Translations under genes and position numbers: made by a program
Assembly (NCBI GenBank): GCA_035649575.1
Contig: DASRJH010000198.1
Coordinates: 1-22,130 of the forward strand
DNA from: DASVAL01 sp035649575
Lineage (GTDB): Bacteria > Planctomycetota > UBA1135 > UBA2386
Length of the DNA: 22,130 nt
Direction of reading: 5' to 3'
In this document: one piece after another, positions 1 to 6,994 of the stretch
How positions within the stretch are numbered: the first letter of the stretch is position 1
Layout: every line of letters starts with the position of its first letter
The notes under the pieces: model-generated
What the model saw: the letters and a program-made list of their open reading frames with translations, nothing else
The model's database searches: none
What the model was told of the DNA's origin: nothing

Positions 1-276
1 GAGGTCGATGCCCTGCGCACCGGCCATCAGCGCATGGCTCAACAGCTCGCGCCGTTCGCTCAAAGTGCCGCGGTAGTGGCCGCCGTCTTCGGGCGTGCGA
101 CACGCGACGAGCACGGGCAGACGCACCGAGGCCAACACCGGCGCGAGATCGGCGCCCTTGGGCCAGCGGTCCAACCGCAGTTCGAGCCAGTCGGCGCCGG
201 CCATCGCCGCCTTGGCTGCGTTGCGCGCGACCTGGTCCCGCGACTCCGCGAACACGCTGGCGATGATCTGGGCCAT
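1..276 (-). CDS. aroD: 3-dehydroquinate dehydratase, type I (partial, N-terminal 92 codons)
   Basis: The enzyme dehydrates 3-dehydroquinate to 3-dehydroshikimate in the cytosolic shikimate pathway. Only the first 92 residues are inside the window; the gene runs off at position 1. The fragment opens MAQIIASVFAES, then has WLELRLDRW at residues 30-38, the glutamate/arginine substrate-binding strand typical of type I AroD, and CRTPEDGGHYRG, a match to the RT-x-EGG strand that follows. The catalytic His and Schiff-base Lys lie outside the window. The ATG at 276 sits 4 bp after the stop of the DUF2520 gene, so the two are probably cotranscribed. In some bacteria AroD is fused to AroE; that cannot be judged here. 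The family call rests on motifs read by eye. Confidence 0.85.
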   Translation of the reverse strand, partial: MAQIIASVFAESRDQVARNAAKAAMAGADWLELRLDRWPKGADLAPVLASVRLPVLVACRTPEDGGHYRGTLSERRELLSHALMAGAQGIDL

Positions 277-280
277 GCGG

Positions 281-1156
281 CTAGCGAGGCCCCGGAACCG
301 CCAGCGCGTGCCGCACCGCAGCCACGGCGTTCGGATCGAGTCCGGCCGCGACCGCGAGCTCGAGCGCGCGTTGCATCAGCGCGCGGTAGGCAGGCAGCGC
401 CTCGGGCAGCAGCCTGGCGAGGCTCTGTATGTGTGCCTTCAGGACGTCCGCATCGCCGCGGCGCACGGGCCCCGACAAGGCCGCGACGGCGCCGCGTTCG
501 CTGCATCCGCGCAGCGCCGCCTCCATCAACGCGTCGACGAGCCGCCTGCGCTCCTCGGCGGCGAAGCCACCGGCCGTCGCGAACACGTCCTGGCACAGGC
601 CATACAGCGCCGTGAGGCCGTTGGCCGCCAGCGCACAGCCGGCGTGGTAGGCCGCGCGGTCGGCTCCAGCCCACGGGACCGGAACCAGGCTCAGCAGCTC
701 GCAGAGGCGGCGCAGCAGGCGCAGGCTTCGCGGATCGCCGTCGATGACCGCAGGCGCGCCGGCCATCGCGCGCAGGCCCGAGGCCGCATCGGCGAACGGC
801 GCGACCGGATGCAGCGAACCCCGGCGGATGCCGTGGTCGGCGGCCGGATCGAACACGGTCAGGTCGTGCCTGCCGCTCGTGTGCAGCCACAGGCTGCACG
901 AGCGCGGCGGCCCGGCGCGCACCGCCGTCGCGACGGCGAGCGCGAGGTCTTCGTCTCCGACCGCGAACACCACGATGTGCGCGCGCGACACGGCCGAACC
1001 CTCGAGCGCCTGACCCGCGCGAGCGAACAGCACCGCCTGCTCGACGCGGTGCGGAGGGCCGATGAACCCGAGCAGGTCGCAACCGCGCTTGCTGAGGCGA
1101 TGCCCGAACGCGCTGCCGACCCGACCTGGTCCCACGATGACGATTCGAAGCGGCAA
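281..1156 (-). CDS. Rossmann-fold/DUF2520 oxidoreductase, possible PanG-type ketopantoate reductase
   Basis: A 291-residue protein with an N-terminal dinucleotide-binding start, IVIVGPGRVGSAFGHRL (residues 5-21, GxGxxG type), a middle strand HIVVFAVGDEDL, and LHTSGRHDL followed by GSLHPVAPFAD, the pattern of the Rossmann plus DUF2520 family (COG5495 type). The helical C-terminal half (about 140-285) carries AAYHAGCALAANGLTALY, as in these proteins. A member of this family, PanG, has been reported as a ketopantoate reductase, and this gene lies 1.7 kb downstream of a panC domain on the same strand, so a role in making pantoate is plausible but inferred. The start is TTG, chosen because GGAG lies 8 nt upstream and the Rossmann strand begins at once. 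It is followed by aroD 4 bp later. Confidence 0.85.
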   Translation of the reverse strand: MPLRIVIVGPGRVGSAFGHRLSKRGCDLLGFIGPPHRVEQAVLFARAGQALEGSAVSRAHIVVFAVGDEDLALAVATAVRAGPPRSCSLWLHTSGRHDLTVFDPAADHGIRRGSLHPVAPFADAASGLRAMAGAPAVIDGDPRSLRLLRRLCELLSLVPVPWAGADRAAYHAGCALAANGLTALYGLCQDVFATAGGFAAEERRRLVDALMEAALRGCSERGAVAALSGPVRRGDADVLKAHIQSLARLLPEALPAYRALMQRALELAVAAGLDPNAVAAVRHALAVPGPR

Positions 1157-1170
1157 CAGCTGAACTCCGG

Positions 1171-1186
1171 GCCGGCGAGAGCCGGC
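1171..1186. other. Perfect hairpin in the leader of the DUF2520 gene
   Basis: GCCGGC (1171-1176), GAGA, GCCGGC (1181-1186) form a perfect 6-bp stem with a 4-nt loop. It lies between the candidate -10 site (1193-1198) and the GGAG ribosome site of the TTG-start gene. A leader hairpin or operator role is a guess. Confidence 0.35.
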
Positions 1187-1192
1187 TCCCGC

Positions 1193-1198
1193 ATCCTA
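1193..1198 (-). promoter_or_regulatory. Candidate -10 element for the DUF2520-aroD unit
   Basis: On the minus strand the site reads TAGGAT, 36 nt upstream of the TTG start at 1156 and just beyond the terminator of the spoVG operon. It fits the TAnnnT pattern found before several other genes in the window. No convincing -35 box was seen. Confidence 0.35.
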
Positions 1199-1218
1199 GC
1201 CGTTACTGGCGCGCGCCC

Positions 1219-1248
1219 AAAGAAAACGCCGCAGCGGGGCTGGCTGCG
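1219..1248 (-). terminator. Intrinsic terminator after spoVG
   Basis: On the minus strand a 6-bp stem CGCAGC/GCTGCG with a 7-nt loop is followed by GCG and then TTTTCTTT. It lies 44-73 nt beyond the spoVG stop. It is the only hairpin in the window with a clear U-tract and would close the pssA-folK/panC-ispE-spoVG operon. Confidence 0.6.
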
Positions 1249-1291
1249 TGGTTCGCTGCAGTCAGGTCCCCCTTCTCGGGTTGGCTCACGC

Positions 1292-1870
1292 TCACGCGTC
1301 GTTGGCCATGACGCCGCCGCTGGCGCTGCCGCCCTGCTCGCGCAGCCGCACGCGTTCTTCCTGCCGGCGCTCGAGCTCTTCGAGATACTCGTCGTCGATC
1401 ATGTCGCTGAGCATGTCGAGGTCATCGAAGGTCTTGGGCCGGTATTGCGCGCCGGCCGACCTCGCCGCTTCGACTTCTTCGGCATACGCGCGCACTACGG
1501 CCTTGTGCAGCTCGATGCGCGTCGCGCTGTTGATCGGGTGCGCGAGGTCGGCGTGCAGCCGCGCGCGGCCGCGCAGGTCCTTCGGCGCGCGTTCGGGATC
1601 GAGCTTGGTGCCGCACTGGTTGCAGAAGGCGGCGCGCAGGTGGTTCTTGTGGTTGCAGCGCGCGCAGTGGTCGGCGAGCTTGCGGCTCGGCATCGCGACG
1701 AACGGGCCTTTGTTGCCCTCGATGATCTTGAGATCGCGCACGACGAACGCGTCGTCGATGGTCACGCTGCAGTAGGCCTTGAGCTTGTTGCGCGGGTCGT
1801 CGGTCAACTTCACGCGCACCTCCGTGACCTGGAACCGACCGGCGCCGCCGCTGTTGTTGTCGCCCTGCAT
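1292..1870 (-). CDS. spoVG: SpoVG-family protein with inserted zinc ribbon
   Basis: A 192-residue protein. Residues 13-64 hold the SpoVG fold (FQVTEVRVKL, then DDAFVVRDLKIIEG and GPFVAMPSRK), and the family's DLAHPINSATR resumes at 108-118. Between them, at about 66-104, sits a CX2C-X10-CX2C zinc ribbon (Cys 69, 72, 83, 86) that classical SpoVG of Bacillus, under 100 residues, lacks. The tail (about 140-192) is charged and probably helical. SpoVG proteins bind nucleic acids and act as global regulators linked to division and sporulation; sporulation is not implied here. The ATG at 1870 has GGGAG 5 nt upstream. It lies 26 nt after ispE, a neighbour also in Firmicutes. A zinc-ribbon form is, from memory, typical of Planctomycetota. 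A longer in-frame extension to 2056 runs antisense-like through ispE codons and was not used. Confidence 0.9.
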   Translation of the reverse strand: MQGDNNSGGAGRFQVTEVRVKLTDDPRNKLKAYCSVTIDDAFVVRDLKIIEGNKGPFVAMPSRKLADHCARCNHKNHLRAAFCNQCGTKLDPERAPKDLRGRARLHADLAHPINSATRIELHKAVVRAYAEEVEAARSAGAQYRPKTFDDLDMLSDMIDDEYLEELERRQEERVRLREQGGSASGGVMANDA

Positions 1871-1896
1871 GACCACTCCCGTTGCCGAAACCGTCC

Positions 1897-2832
1897 CTAG
1901 CCAGAAGGTGCCGGCTCCGGGTCGCCGCGACCGGGTGGTCGCCGCGACGGTGAGTCCAGAGACCCAGCACTGCGCGTTCTCACGATCCTCACGCCCGCCA
2001 CGGGCAAAGCAGCCAGGGACTGCTCGCACCGCGCTGCGGCCACCTCGTCCGCGCAAGCGACGAACAGTGCTGACCCACTGCCCGTCATCCTCACGTCGGG
2101 ATGACCGCTTTCGACGACCCGGCGGCGCAGCCCGGCCAGCGCCGGCTGCACCAACTCCGCTGCCCGCTCCAAGTCGTTGCCTAACCTGACCGTCACTGTG
2201 GAATCCCTGGTGTTTGGGATCGCGATCGGGACCTTATCTTGCGCCGGACTGCACTTCCATAGCGCCGAATAGTTTTTGTACACCTCGGCGGTCGGGCACC
2301 CGAACGGCGGAAGCAGCAACACGAAGTGCTGCGGCTCGACAACGGCAGGGCTCAGCTCGTCGCCGATGCCGCGCCCCCACTGGCTACCCGAACGGAGGAA
2401 GAACGGAACGTCGGCGCCCAACGCGACCGCTAGCTGCGCGAGCTGCGGTCCGTCGAACGGGCGCTGCAACAGCTCGTTGCCGAGACGTAGCGCCGCGGCC
2501 GCATCGCTGCTGCCGCCGCCGAGGCCCGCGCCGGGCGGGATGCGTTTGTGAAGATGGACATCGAAGCCGCCGGCGTGCCCGGCCGCGGCCGCGAGGTTTC
2601 CGAGCGCCTGCACGACGAGGTTGTCGTGCCCCGTGGGCACGACGAGGCCCGCGTCCGCGGTCACGCGCAGCTGAATGCCGGCTCGAGCTGGCGCGACCGT
2701 GAGATCGTCGTGCAGCTCGATCGCGTGGAACAGCGTTTCGAGCAGGTGGTAGCCATCGGCGCGGCGCCCGACGATGCGCAGGAACAGGTTCAGCTTGGCG
2801 CGTGGTGGCAGATAGAGCGCGTCTGCGTTCAC
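1897..2832 (-). CDS. ispE: 4-diphosphocytidyl-2-C-methyl-D-erythritol kinase
   Basis: IspE phosphorylates the 2-hydroxyl of CDP-methylerythritol with ATP in the MEP isoprenoid pathway. The 311-residue protein has the GHMP kinase layout: RAKLNLFLRIVGRRADGYH (11-29) with the expected Lys13, the ATP loop PPGAGLGGGSSDAA (99-112), LGADVPFFL with Asp141, and the C-terminal MTGSGSALF (249-257). Length is normal for the family. The GTG start at 2832 overlaps the stop of the folK-panC gene by 4 nt (GTGA), which points to translational coupling. Codons for about residues 185-221 (2172-2280) are unusually A/T-rich for this genome, with AAA, TAT, CTA, TTA and AGG. The last 20 residues are basic and Pro-rich and look disordered. 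Confidence 0.95.
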   Translation of the reverse strand: MNADALYLPPRAKLNLFLRIVGRRADGYHLLETLFHAIELHDDLTVAPARAGIQLRVTADAGLVVPTGHDNLVVQALGNLAAAAGHAGGFDVHLHKRIPPGAGLGGGSSDAAAALRLGNELLQRPFDGPQLAQLAVALGADVPFFLRSGSQWGRGIGDELSPAVVEPQHFVLLLPPFGCPTAEVYKNYSALWKCSPAQDKVPIAIPNTRDSTVTVRLGNDLERAAELVQPALAGLRRRVVESGHPDVRMTGSGSALFVACADEVAAARCEQSLAALPVAGVRIVRTRSAGSLDSPSRRPPGRGDPEPAPSG

Positions 2833-4175
2833 GGAGCTTCCACCTCCGCCAGCGACATGTTGTCGAGCAGACGGACGGGCCGGCTGCCGCGCGCAAAACG
2901 CGCCGCGACGAGCAACCGCCCGCCGTCGACGGTTCCGCCGGGCAACGGCTGCAGGTCGCCTTCGCGCCGCAGCTCGACGTAGTCGACCTCCGCGCGCGGC
3001 TCGGACGCGAGCACCTCGCGCGCGCGTTGCACCAGCGCGTCGCGATCGCGGGTTCCGCGCGCGAACGCCTCGCGCGCGCTGCACAGCGCGCGGTAGATCA
3101 CGGTGCAGGCCTTGCGATCCCCGGCCTCGAGGAACACGTTGCGGCTCGACATCGCGAGGCCATCGGGTTCGCGCACGATCGCGCAGCGCACGATCTGGGT
3201 CGGGAAGCCGAGGTCCTTCGTCATGCGCGTGATGACCGCGAGCTGCTGCGCGTCCTTCTCGCCGAAGTAGGCGCGGTGCGGCAACGCGAGCGCGAACAGC
3301 CTCGCAACCACCGTCGCCACGCCGCGGAAGTGGCCCGGACGCTGGCCACCCTCCATGCCCTGCGCCTCGGCGCCGACGTCCACGTTGCTGCAGAAGCCGG
3401 GTTCGTACATCTGTGCCGTGGCCGGCGCGAACACCGCGTCGACGCCGGCGCGCGCACAGTGCTGCAGGTCCTTGCCGAGGTCGCGCGGATACGCGGCGAA
3501 GTCCTCCTTGGGCCCGAACTGCAGCGGGTTCACGAAGATCGTCGCGACGACGCGGTCGCACTCGCCGCGCGCTGCCCGCATGAGGCTCACGTGGCCTTCG
3601 TGCAGCGAGCCCATCGTCGGCACGAGGCCGATCGTGCAACCACCCGACCGCCAGGTCGCGACCTGCGCCGACAGCGCGGCCGGCGGTTCGATCACGACCG
3701 GTCTCGGCGCGGGCCGCCGAGCCACAGTGTCGACGCCGAGCTCACGCAGCGGCTCGAGCACGAACTCGCGTTCGTGCCAGCGTGGATGCGGCACGACGAG
3801 CTCGCGCGTGTCGATGACCTCGTCGCCGTAGAACAGGATGTCGAGGTCGAGCGGACGCGGCTGATTGCGCGCGCCGTCCAGGCCCCGCCCCGCGCCCTGC
3901 TCGATCGCCTTCAACACGCCGAGCAGCGCGCGTGCGGGCAACGTCGTGCGCACCTCGGCGACCGCGTTCTTGAACGGCCCCTGGACCGGCCCGTCGCCGA
4001 CGAACACGGTCTCGCGGACCTTCGACACGCGCACGACCTCGACGCCCGGCACCGCACGCAGCCGTTGCAGCGCCTGCTGCAGGTGACCGTCGCGGTCGCC
4101 GACGTTGCTGCCGAGTCCGAGGTAGACGGTCGTTGCGACCACGGTCGATCTCTCGGCGTGCTGCCCGCGCAGCAT
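2829..4175 (-). CDS. folK-panC: Bifunctional FolK-PanC fusion: HPPK / pantothenate synthetase
   Basis: One uninterrupted 448-residue frame encodes two enzymes. Residues 17-146 are 6-hydroxymethyl-7,8-dihydropterin pyrophosphokinase (folate pathway): VYLGLGSNVGDR, NQPRPLDLDILFYG (104-117) and PHPRWHEREFVLEPL. Residues about 160-448 are pantoate-beta-alanine ligase: LVPTMGSLHEGH (184-195, HxGH nucleotide motif), FVNPLQFGPKEDF, HRAYFGEKDAQQL and AMSSRN (341-346, KMSKS-like). Both halves look complete and the joint near 147-165 is a short Ala/Pro linker. folK and panC are often neighbours, but a fusion is uncommon. The ATG at 4175 is 3 bp after the pssA stop; a GTG at 4142 with GAGAG upstream would remove 11 residues and give a more usual FolK start. 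The stop overlaps ispE (GTGA). Confidence 0.93.
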   Translation of the reverse strand: MLRGQHAERSTVVATTVYLGLGSNVGDRDGHLQQALQRLRAVPGVEVVRVSKVRETVFVGDGPVQGPFKNAVAEVRTTLPARALLGVLKAIEQGAGRGLDGARNQPRPLDLDILFYGDEVIDTRELVVPHPRWHEREFVLEPLRELGVDTVARRPAPRPVVIEPPAALSAQVATWRSGGCTIGLVPTMGSLHEGHVSLMRAARGECDRVVATIFVNPLQFGPKEDFAAYPRDLGKDLQHCARAGVDAVFAPATAQMYEPGFCSNVDVGAEAQGMEGGQRPGHFRGVATVVARLFALALPHRAYFGEKDAQQLAVITRMTKDLGFPTQIVRCAIVREPDGLAMSSRNVFLEAGDRKACTVIYRALCSAREAFARGTRDRDALVQRAREVLASEPRAEVDYVELRREGDLQPLPGGTVDGGRLLVAARFARGSRPVRLLDNMSLAEVEAP

Positions 4176-4178
4176 GGG

Positions 4179-5126
4179 TCAGTTGCGACTCGGTTGGGTT
4201 CGCGCGCCCGGTTCGGGTTCGCCGTCGTCGTCGTCGTCGTCGTCGCGGCGGCGGATCACGACGCGCCCGACCCACAGCAGGAGGCCCCACGCGACGTAGC
4301 CGGTCGTGCAGACTACGAGCGCGAGCTGCCACTCCACGGCCGCCACGATGATCATCACGACGAGAGCCGCCAGGAACGGCATGCTGTGCCGGCCCTTCAG
4401 GATCGTGTGCAGCGCGTGCGGGTAGGGCACGCGGCTCACCATGAGCAGGCCGAGCAGCACGAGCACCGCGGGCATCGTGACGACGATCAGGTCGAAGTGC
4501 TCGGGCTTCAGCAGCAGGTGCCCGAGCTCGGCGTCCGGGTTGTTCTTGGTGCAGAACAGCGCGATGAGCCCGCAGACGACCATCGCGGCCGCCGGCGAAG
4601 GCAGCCCCTTGAACGAGCGGTGATCCTCCTCGTCGGCGCTGGTCTCGACGTTGAACCGAGCGAGCCGCAGCGCCGCGCAGAGCACGTAGACCGCGGCCGC
4701 CGCGTAGAAGAGCTTCGGGTGCAGCGGCAGCATGCCGTTGGCATCACCCTGCGCATGCCAGTCGACGAGCACCTTCGCGACGAACGCCGGCGCGACGCCG
4801 AACGTGACCATGTCCGCCATGCTGTCGAGCTGCGCGCCGAACGGCGTCGACTGCCCCGTGATGCGCGCGATGCGCCCGTCCAACGCATCGAAGATCAGCG
4901 CCACGAACACGAGCACGACCGCGACTTCGAACAGGTGGACGACCGTCGCGAAAGGCGCGCCGGGCGGCGCGAGTCGCAGCGCATCGGCGACCTTCGCGAT
5001 CGCGAGGAACCCACAGAACAGGTTGCCGAGCGTGATCAGGCTCGGCAGCACGGGCACGTCCTTCAATCGGCGCAGGCCGCGGCGGCGCGGCACGACCGGG
5101 AAGTCGTCGATACGCGGTGTAGTCAT
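4179..5126 (-). CDS. pssA: CDP-diacylglycerol-serine O-phosphatidyltransferase
   Basis: An integral membrane enzyme that makes phosphatidylserine, the precursor of phosphatidylethanolamine, from CDP-diacylglycerol and serine. The 315-residue protein carries the full CDP-alcohol phosphotransferase signature: Asp80, Asp83-Gly84, Ala87-Arg88, Gly97, Asp101 and Asp105. Several hydrophobic helices follow (for example FDLIVVTMPAVLVLLGLLMV), and a PSLITLGNLFCGF helix precedes the motif, as in PssA rather than PgsA. The C terminus ends in a run of seven Asp coded by (GAC)7 and a short polar tail. ATG 5126 was chosen; an in-frame ATG at 5138 would add four residues. It is the first gene of the operon with folK-panC, 3 bp downstream. 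Confidence 0.92.
   Translation of the reverse strand: MTTPRIDDFPVVPRRRGLRRLKDVPVLPSLITLGNLFCGFLAIAKVADALRLAPPGAPFATVVHLFEVAVVLVFVALIFDALDGRIARITGQSTPFGAQLDSMADMVTFGVAPAFVAKVLVDWHAQGDANGMLPLHPKLFYAAAAVYVLCAALRLARFNVETSADEEDHRSFKGLPSPAAAMVVCGLIALFCTKNNPDAELGHLLLKPEHFDLIVVTMPAVLVLLGLLMVSRVPYPHALHTILKGRHSMPFLAALVVMIIVAAVEWQLALVVCTTGYVAWGLLLWVGRVVIRRRDDDDDDDGEPEPGARTQPSRN
4224..4244. repeat. (GTC)7 trinucleotide repeat in the pssA tail
   Basis: Seven perfect GTC units on the plus strand encode Asp295-Asp301 at the cytosolic-looking C-terminal end of PssA. The length change of one unit would keep frame. Confidence 0.9.
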
Positions 5127-5136
5127 CGCGACACCC

Positions 5137-5142
5137 ATGGTA
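5137..5142 (-). promoter_or_regulatory. Candidate -10 element for pssA
   Basis: TACCAT on the minus strand ends 10 nt before the chosen ATG (5126). If used, the transcript would be leaderless or nearly so, which would also favour ATG 5126 over ATG 5138. The evidence is only pattern match. Confidence 0.25.
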
Positions 5143-5305
5143 GGGCGAACCGGTCTGCGCGAGAACCACGAATGTCGGCGCCAGCGCAATGGCAACGCGT
5201 TGTGGGTCCACGATGGCACCGCGGCACGGACGTGGTCGTCGCGAGTCGAAAAGATCGAGCTCGCTCCGGTGCGAACATGAAACTTGAAGCGAGTTGGCAC
5301 TACTT

Positions 5306-5339
5306 GCGCAGCCACTCCCCCGGGTGACCCTGGCTGCGC
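5306..5339. promoter_or_regulatory. Perfect 9-bp inverted repeat in the divergent promoter region
   Basis: GCGCAGCCA (5306-5314) and TGGCTGCGC (5331-5339) are perfect complements around a 16-nt spacer that itself contains GGGTGACCC. The second arm ends 20 nt before the candidate -10 site of the first secreted paralogue, about where a -35 box would be. No U-tract follows and no gene ends upstream, so an operator or leader structure is more likely than a terminator. Confidence 0.45.
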
Positions 5340-5359
5340 TGGCAGGGTGCGCTCGACGT

Positions 5360-5365
5360 TATGCT
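5360..5365 (+). promoter_or_regulatory. Candidate -10 element for secreted paralogue 1
   Basis: TATGCT lies 28 nt before ATG 5394. It matches the TAnnnT pattern at a similar distance before the second paralogue. No clear -35 box was seen. Confidence 0.35.
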
Positions 5366-5393
5366 GCTCCGACCACTTCCCCCGAACCACCCC

Positions 5394-6911
5394 ATGCGAT
5401 CCCGCTTCACCACCGCTCTCGCTGCACTGTTCCTCACCACGATTGCCACGGCCCAGACCTGCCCATCGATGGGTGTTTCCGTCGACGCGAGCGGCGGCAG
5501 GCTCGGCGACGCCTGGCGTGTCGACATCCAAGCCTCGCCCACCGTGTTCGGCGTGCTCGGCCTCGATTTCGCGCCGGGACCCGTGCCGACGCCGATCGGC
5601 ACGATCTGCCTCGGCCTCACGCCGAGCCTCCTGACGGTTGCGTTCGCGACCGATCCCTCGGGGGCAGCCGCGTTCACGGGTCTGTTGCCACCCGTGTCCG
5701 CGTTCGCTGGCATCGACATCTACGCGGCCGCGGTCACGCTCGATGCGGCGCAGCCCACTGGGTGGGGCGTCAGCAACGGCGACTCGCTGAAGGTGCGCGA
5801 GCCGCGGTTCTGGTATGTCAGCCCCGGCACCACGACGCCATTCGGCACGACCCCGGGTGCGATCGCGGCCACCGATGTGATCGCCGACAACATGGTCTTC
5901 TCGCAGACACTGAGCTCTGCGGTGCGCGACGTTGCCACCGTATCCGAACGTGGTTGGCTCGCGGTGCTGCAGACCAATGGTGCGCTCGCCGCGTACGACG
6001 GAAGCAGCCCGACTCCGGTCCTCAGCATGGTGTTGACCGGCACCGCGGCAGGGGCCGGCAGGATCCTCGCGCTGCCCGGCGGCGATGCGCTGCTGCTGCT
6101 CTCCTTCGGCACCGCGCCGAGTCCATTTGGCGGTGGCACTCCTGGCTCCGTGCACCACGTGACGCTGCCGGGCGGAGTGGTGACGAGCACCTCGCTGCCT
6201 GCCGGCAATCCCGACGCGATCATCCACGTGCCCGGCACCTCGCTCGTGTATCTGCGCGTGGCCAACGGCGTCATCCCGTTCGACTACAGCAGTGCGCAGC
6301 CCTTCCCGCTCATCGCGCTGCCGTCCGGGTTCGGTGGCTTCGTCGACTGGCAGGTGTCTGGCGGCCTGCTCTACGTCCTGCACGGCGGGCAGGCGGCGGG
6401 TCCGTTCAGCGGCGGCCAACCTGCGGCGATCTCGGTCATCGACGCGATCGGGCAGACGGCGCTGTCGACGAACCAACTCGCGATGACGGCGCCCGTGCAG
6501 ATGCTGCGCGCCGGACTCGGCTCGGCCGGCCCGGCGCTCTACGTGTACGGGAATGCCGCGGCGTCGCTCCAGGAGTTCGCGCAAGTCACCGTGGCCCCCG
6601 TCGCGACGATCCCGTTGGGGCCAATCACCGCAATGGAACTGTCGTCGCTCGGCAACTTCTGGTTCATGCTGAGCTCCGCTCCGGCGAGTTTGATCGGCCT
6701 GCCGGTCGGCACGACGTCGGTCGTCACGCTGGCCGGGTTGAGCGGTGTGCCACAGCCGGCGATCGCGGTCTCACCGTCGGCCTCGTACGGCAAGGTGGGC
6801 ATCGTGGTCTCCAACAACGTCACGGCACCGTTCCAGACCGATCCGGTGTTCGCAGCCGGCACCTCGGTGGTGCTGCCGATCGCGTCCGCGGTCCGAATCC
6901 TCCCTGATTGA
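5394..6911 (+). CDS. Secreted protein, tandem paralogue 1 (N-terminal surface module plus propeller-like region)
   Basis: A 505-residue exported protein of unknown function. Residues 1-20 form a signal peptide (Arg-rich start, hydrophobic core, ATA before Gln21). Residues about 25-140 (VSVDASGGRLGDAWRVDI to GWGVSNGDSLKVREP) resemble the module at the C terminus of the kelch, propeller and beta-helix proteins in this window. Residues about 150-500 are Gly/Pro-rich short strands with recurring lines such as ERGWLAVLQTNGALAAYDG and GGLLYVLHGGQAAGPFSGG, which suggest a YncE- or WD40-like beta-propeller. No catalytic motif was seen. ATG 5394 gives a normal signal peptide; an upstream ATG at 5361 would add 11 residues and overlap the promoter-like site. 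It is about 70% identical by eye to the next gene. Confidence 0.85.
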   Translation: MRSRFTTALAALFLTTIATAQTCPSMGVSVDASGGRLGDAWRVDIQASPTVFGVLGLDFAPGPVPTPIGTICLGLTPSLLTVAFATDPSGAAAFTGLLPPVSAFAGIDIYAAAVTLDAAQPTGWGVSNGDSLKVREPRFWYVSPGTTTPFGTTPGAIAATDVIADNMVFSQTLSSAVRDVATVSERGWLAVLQTNGALAAYDGSSPTPVLSMVLTGTAAGAGRILALPGGDALLLLSFGTAPSPFGGGTPGSVHHVTLPGGVVTSTSLPAGNPDAIIHVPGTSLVYLRVANGVIPFDYSSAQPFPLIALPSGFGGFVDWQVSGGLLYVLHGGQAAGPFSGGQPAAISVIDAIGQTALSTNQLAMTAPVQMLRAGLGSAGPALYVYGNAAASLQEFAQVTVAPVATIPLGPITAMELSSLGNFWFMLSSAPASLIGLPVGTTSVVTLAGLSGVPQPAIAVSPSASYGKVGIVVSNNVTAPFQTDPVFAAGTSVVLPIASAVRILPD

Positions 6912-6961
6912 CCCTGCTGCCGCGAGCGCGAGGCGGCGCGGCGTGAGAGAGCACGGGTTGG

Positions 6962-6967
6962 TATATT
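6962..6967 (+). promoter_or_regulatory. Candidate -10 element for secreted paralogue 2
   Basis: TATATT, the best AT-rich match in the 83-nt gap, ends 27 nt before ATG 6995. It may drive the long unit that continues into rsmE and lutABC. Confidence 0.45.
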
Positions 6968-6994
6968 GAGCGCCAACCCAGCACCCGGATTCTC

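Noticed and set aside
95..1900. A 601-codon plus-strand open frame across the first genes
   Set aside because: It lies antisense to aroD, the DUF2520 gene and spoVG, is Arg/Ala-rich with no domain, and is explained by high GC at third codon positions of the real genes.
1871..2056. Upstream extension of spoVG to 2056
   Set aside because: It overlaps the 3' end of ispE in another frame and has no SpoVG similarity; ATG 1870 has a good ribosome site.
3690..3740. Possible frameshift separating folK and panC
   Set aside because: The frame is continuous through an Ala/Pro linker and both domains keep their end motifs, so no frameshift is needed.
2802..5327. An 841-codon plus-strand open frame
   Set aside because: Antisense to folK-panC and pssA, whose family motifs are complete on the other strand; the translation is low-complexity His/Arg/Asp.
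5127..6584. Upstream in-frame extension of pssA to 6584
   Set aside because: The extra residues are Arg/Glu/Gly-rich shadow sequence antisense to a secreted-protein gene; PssA begins naturally at 5126.
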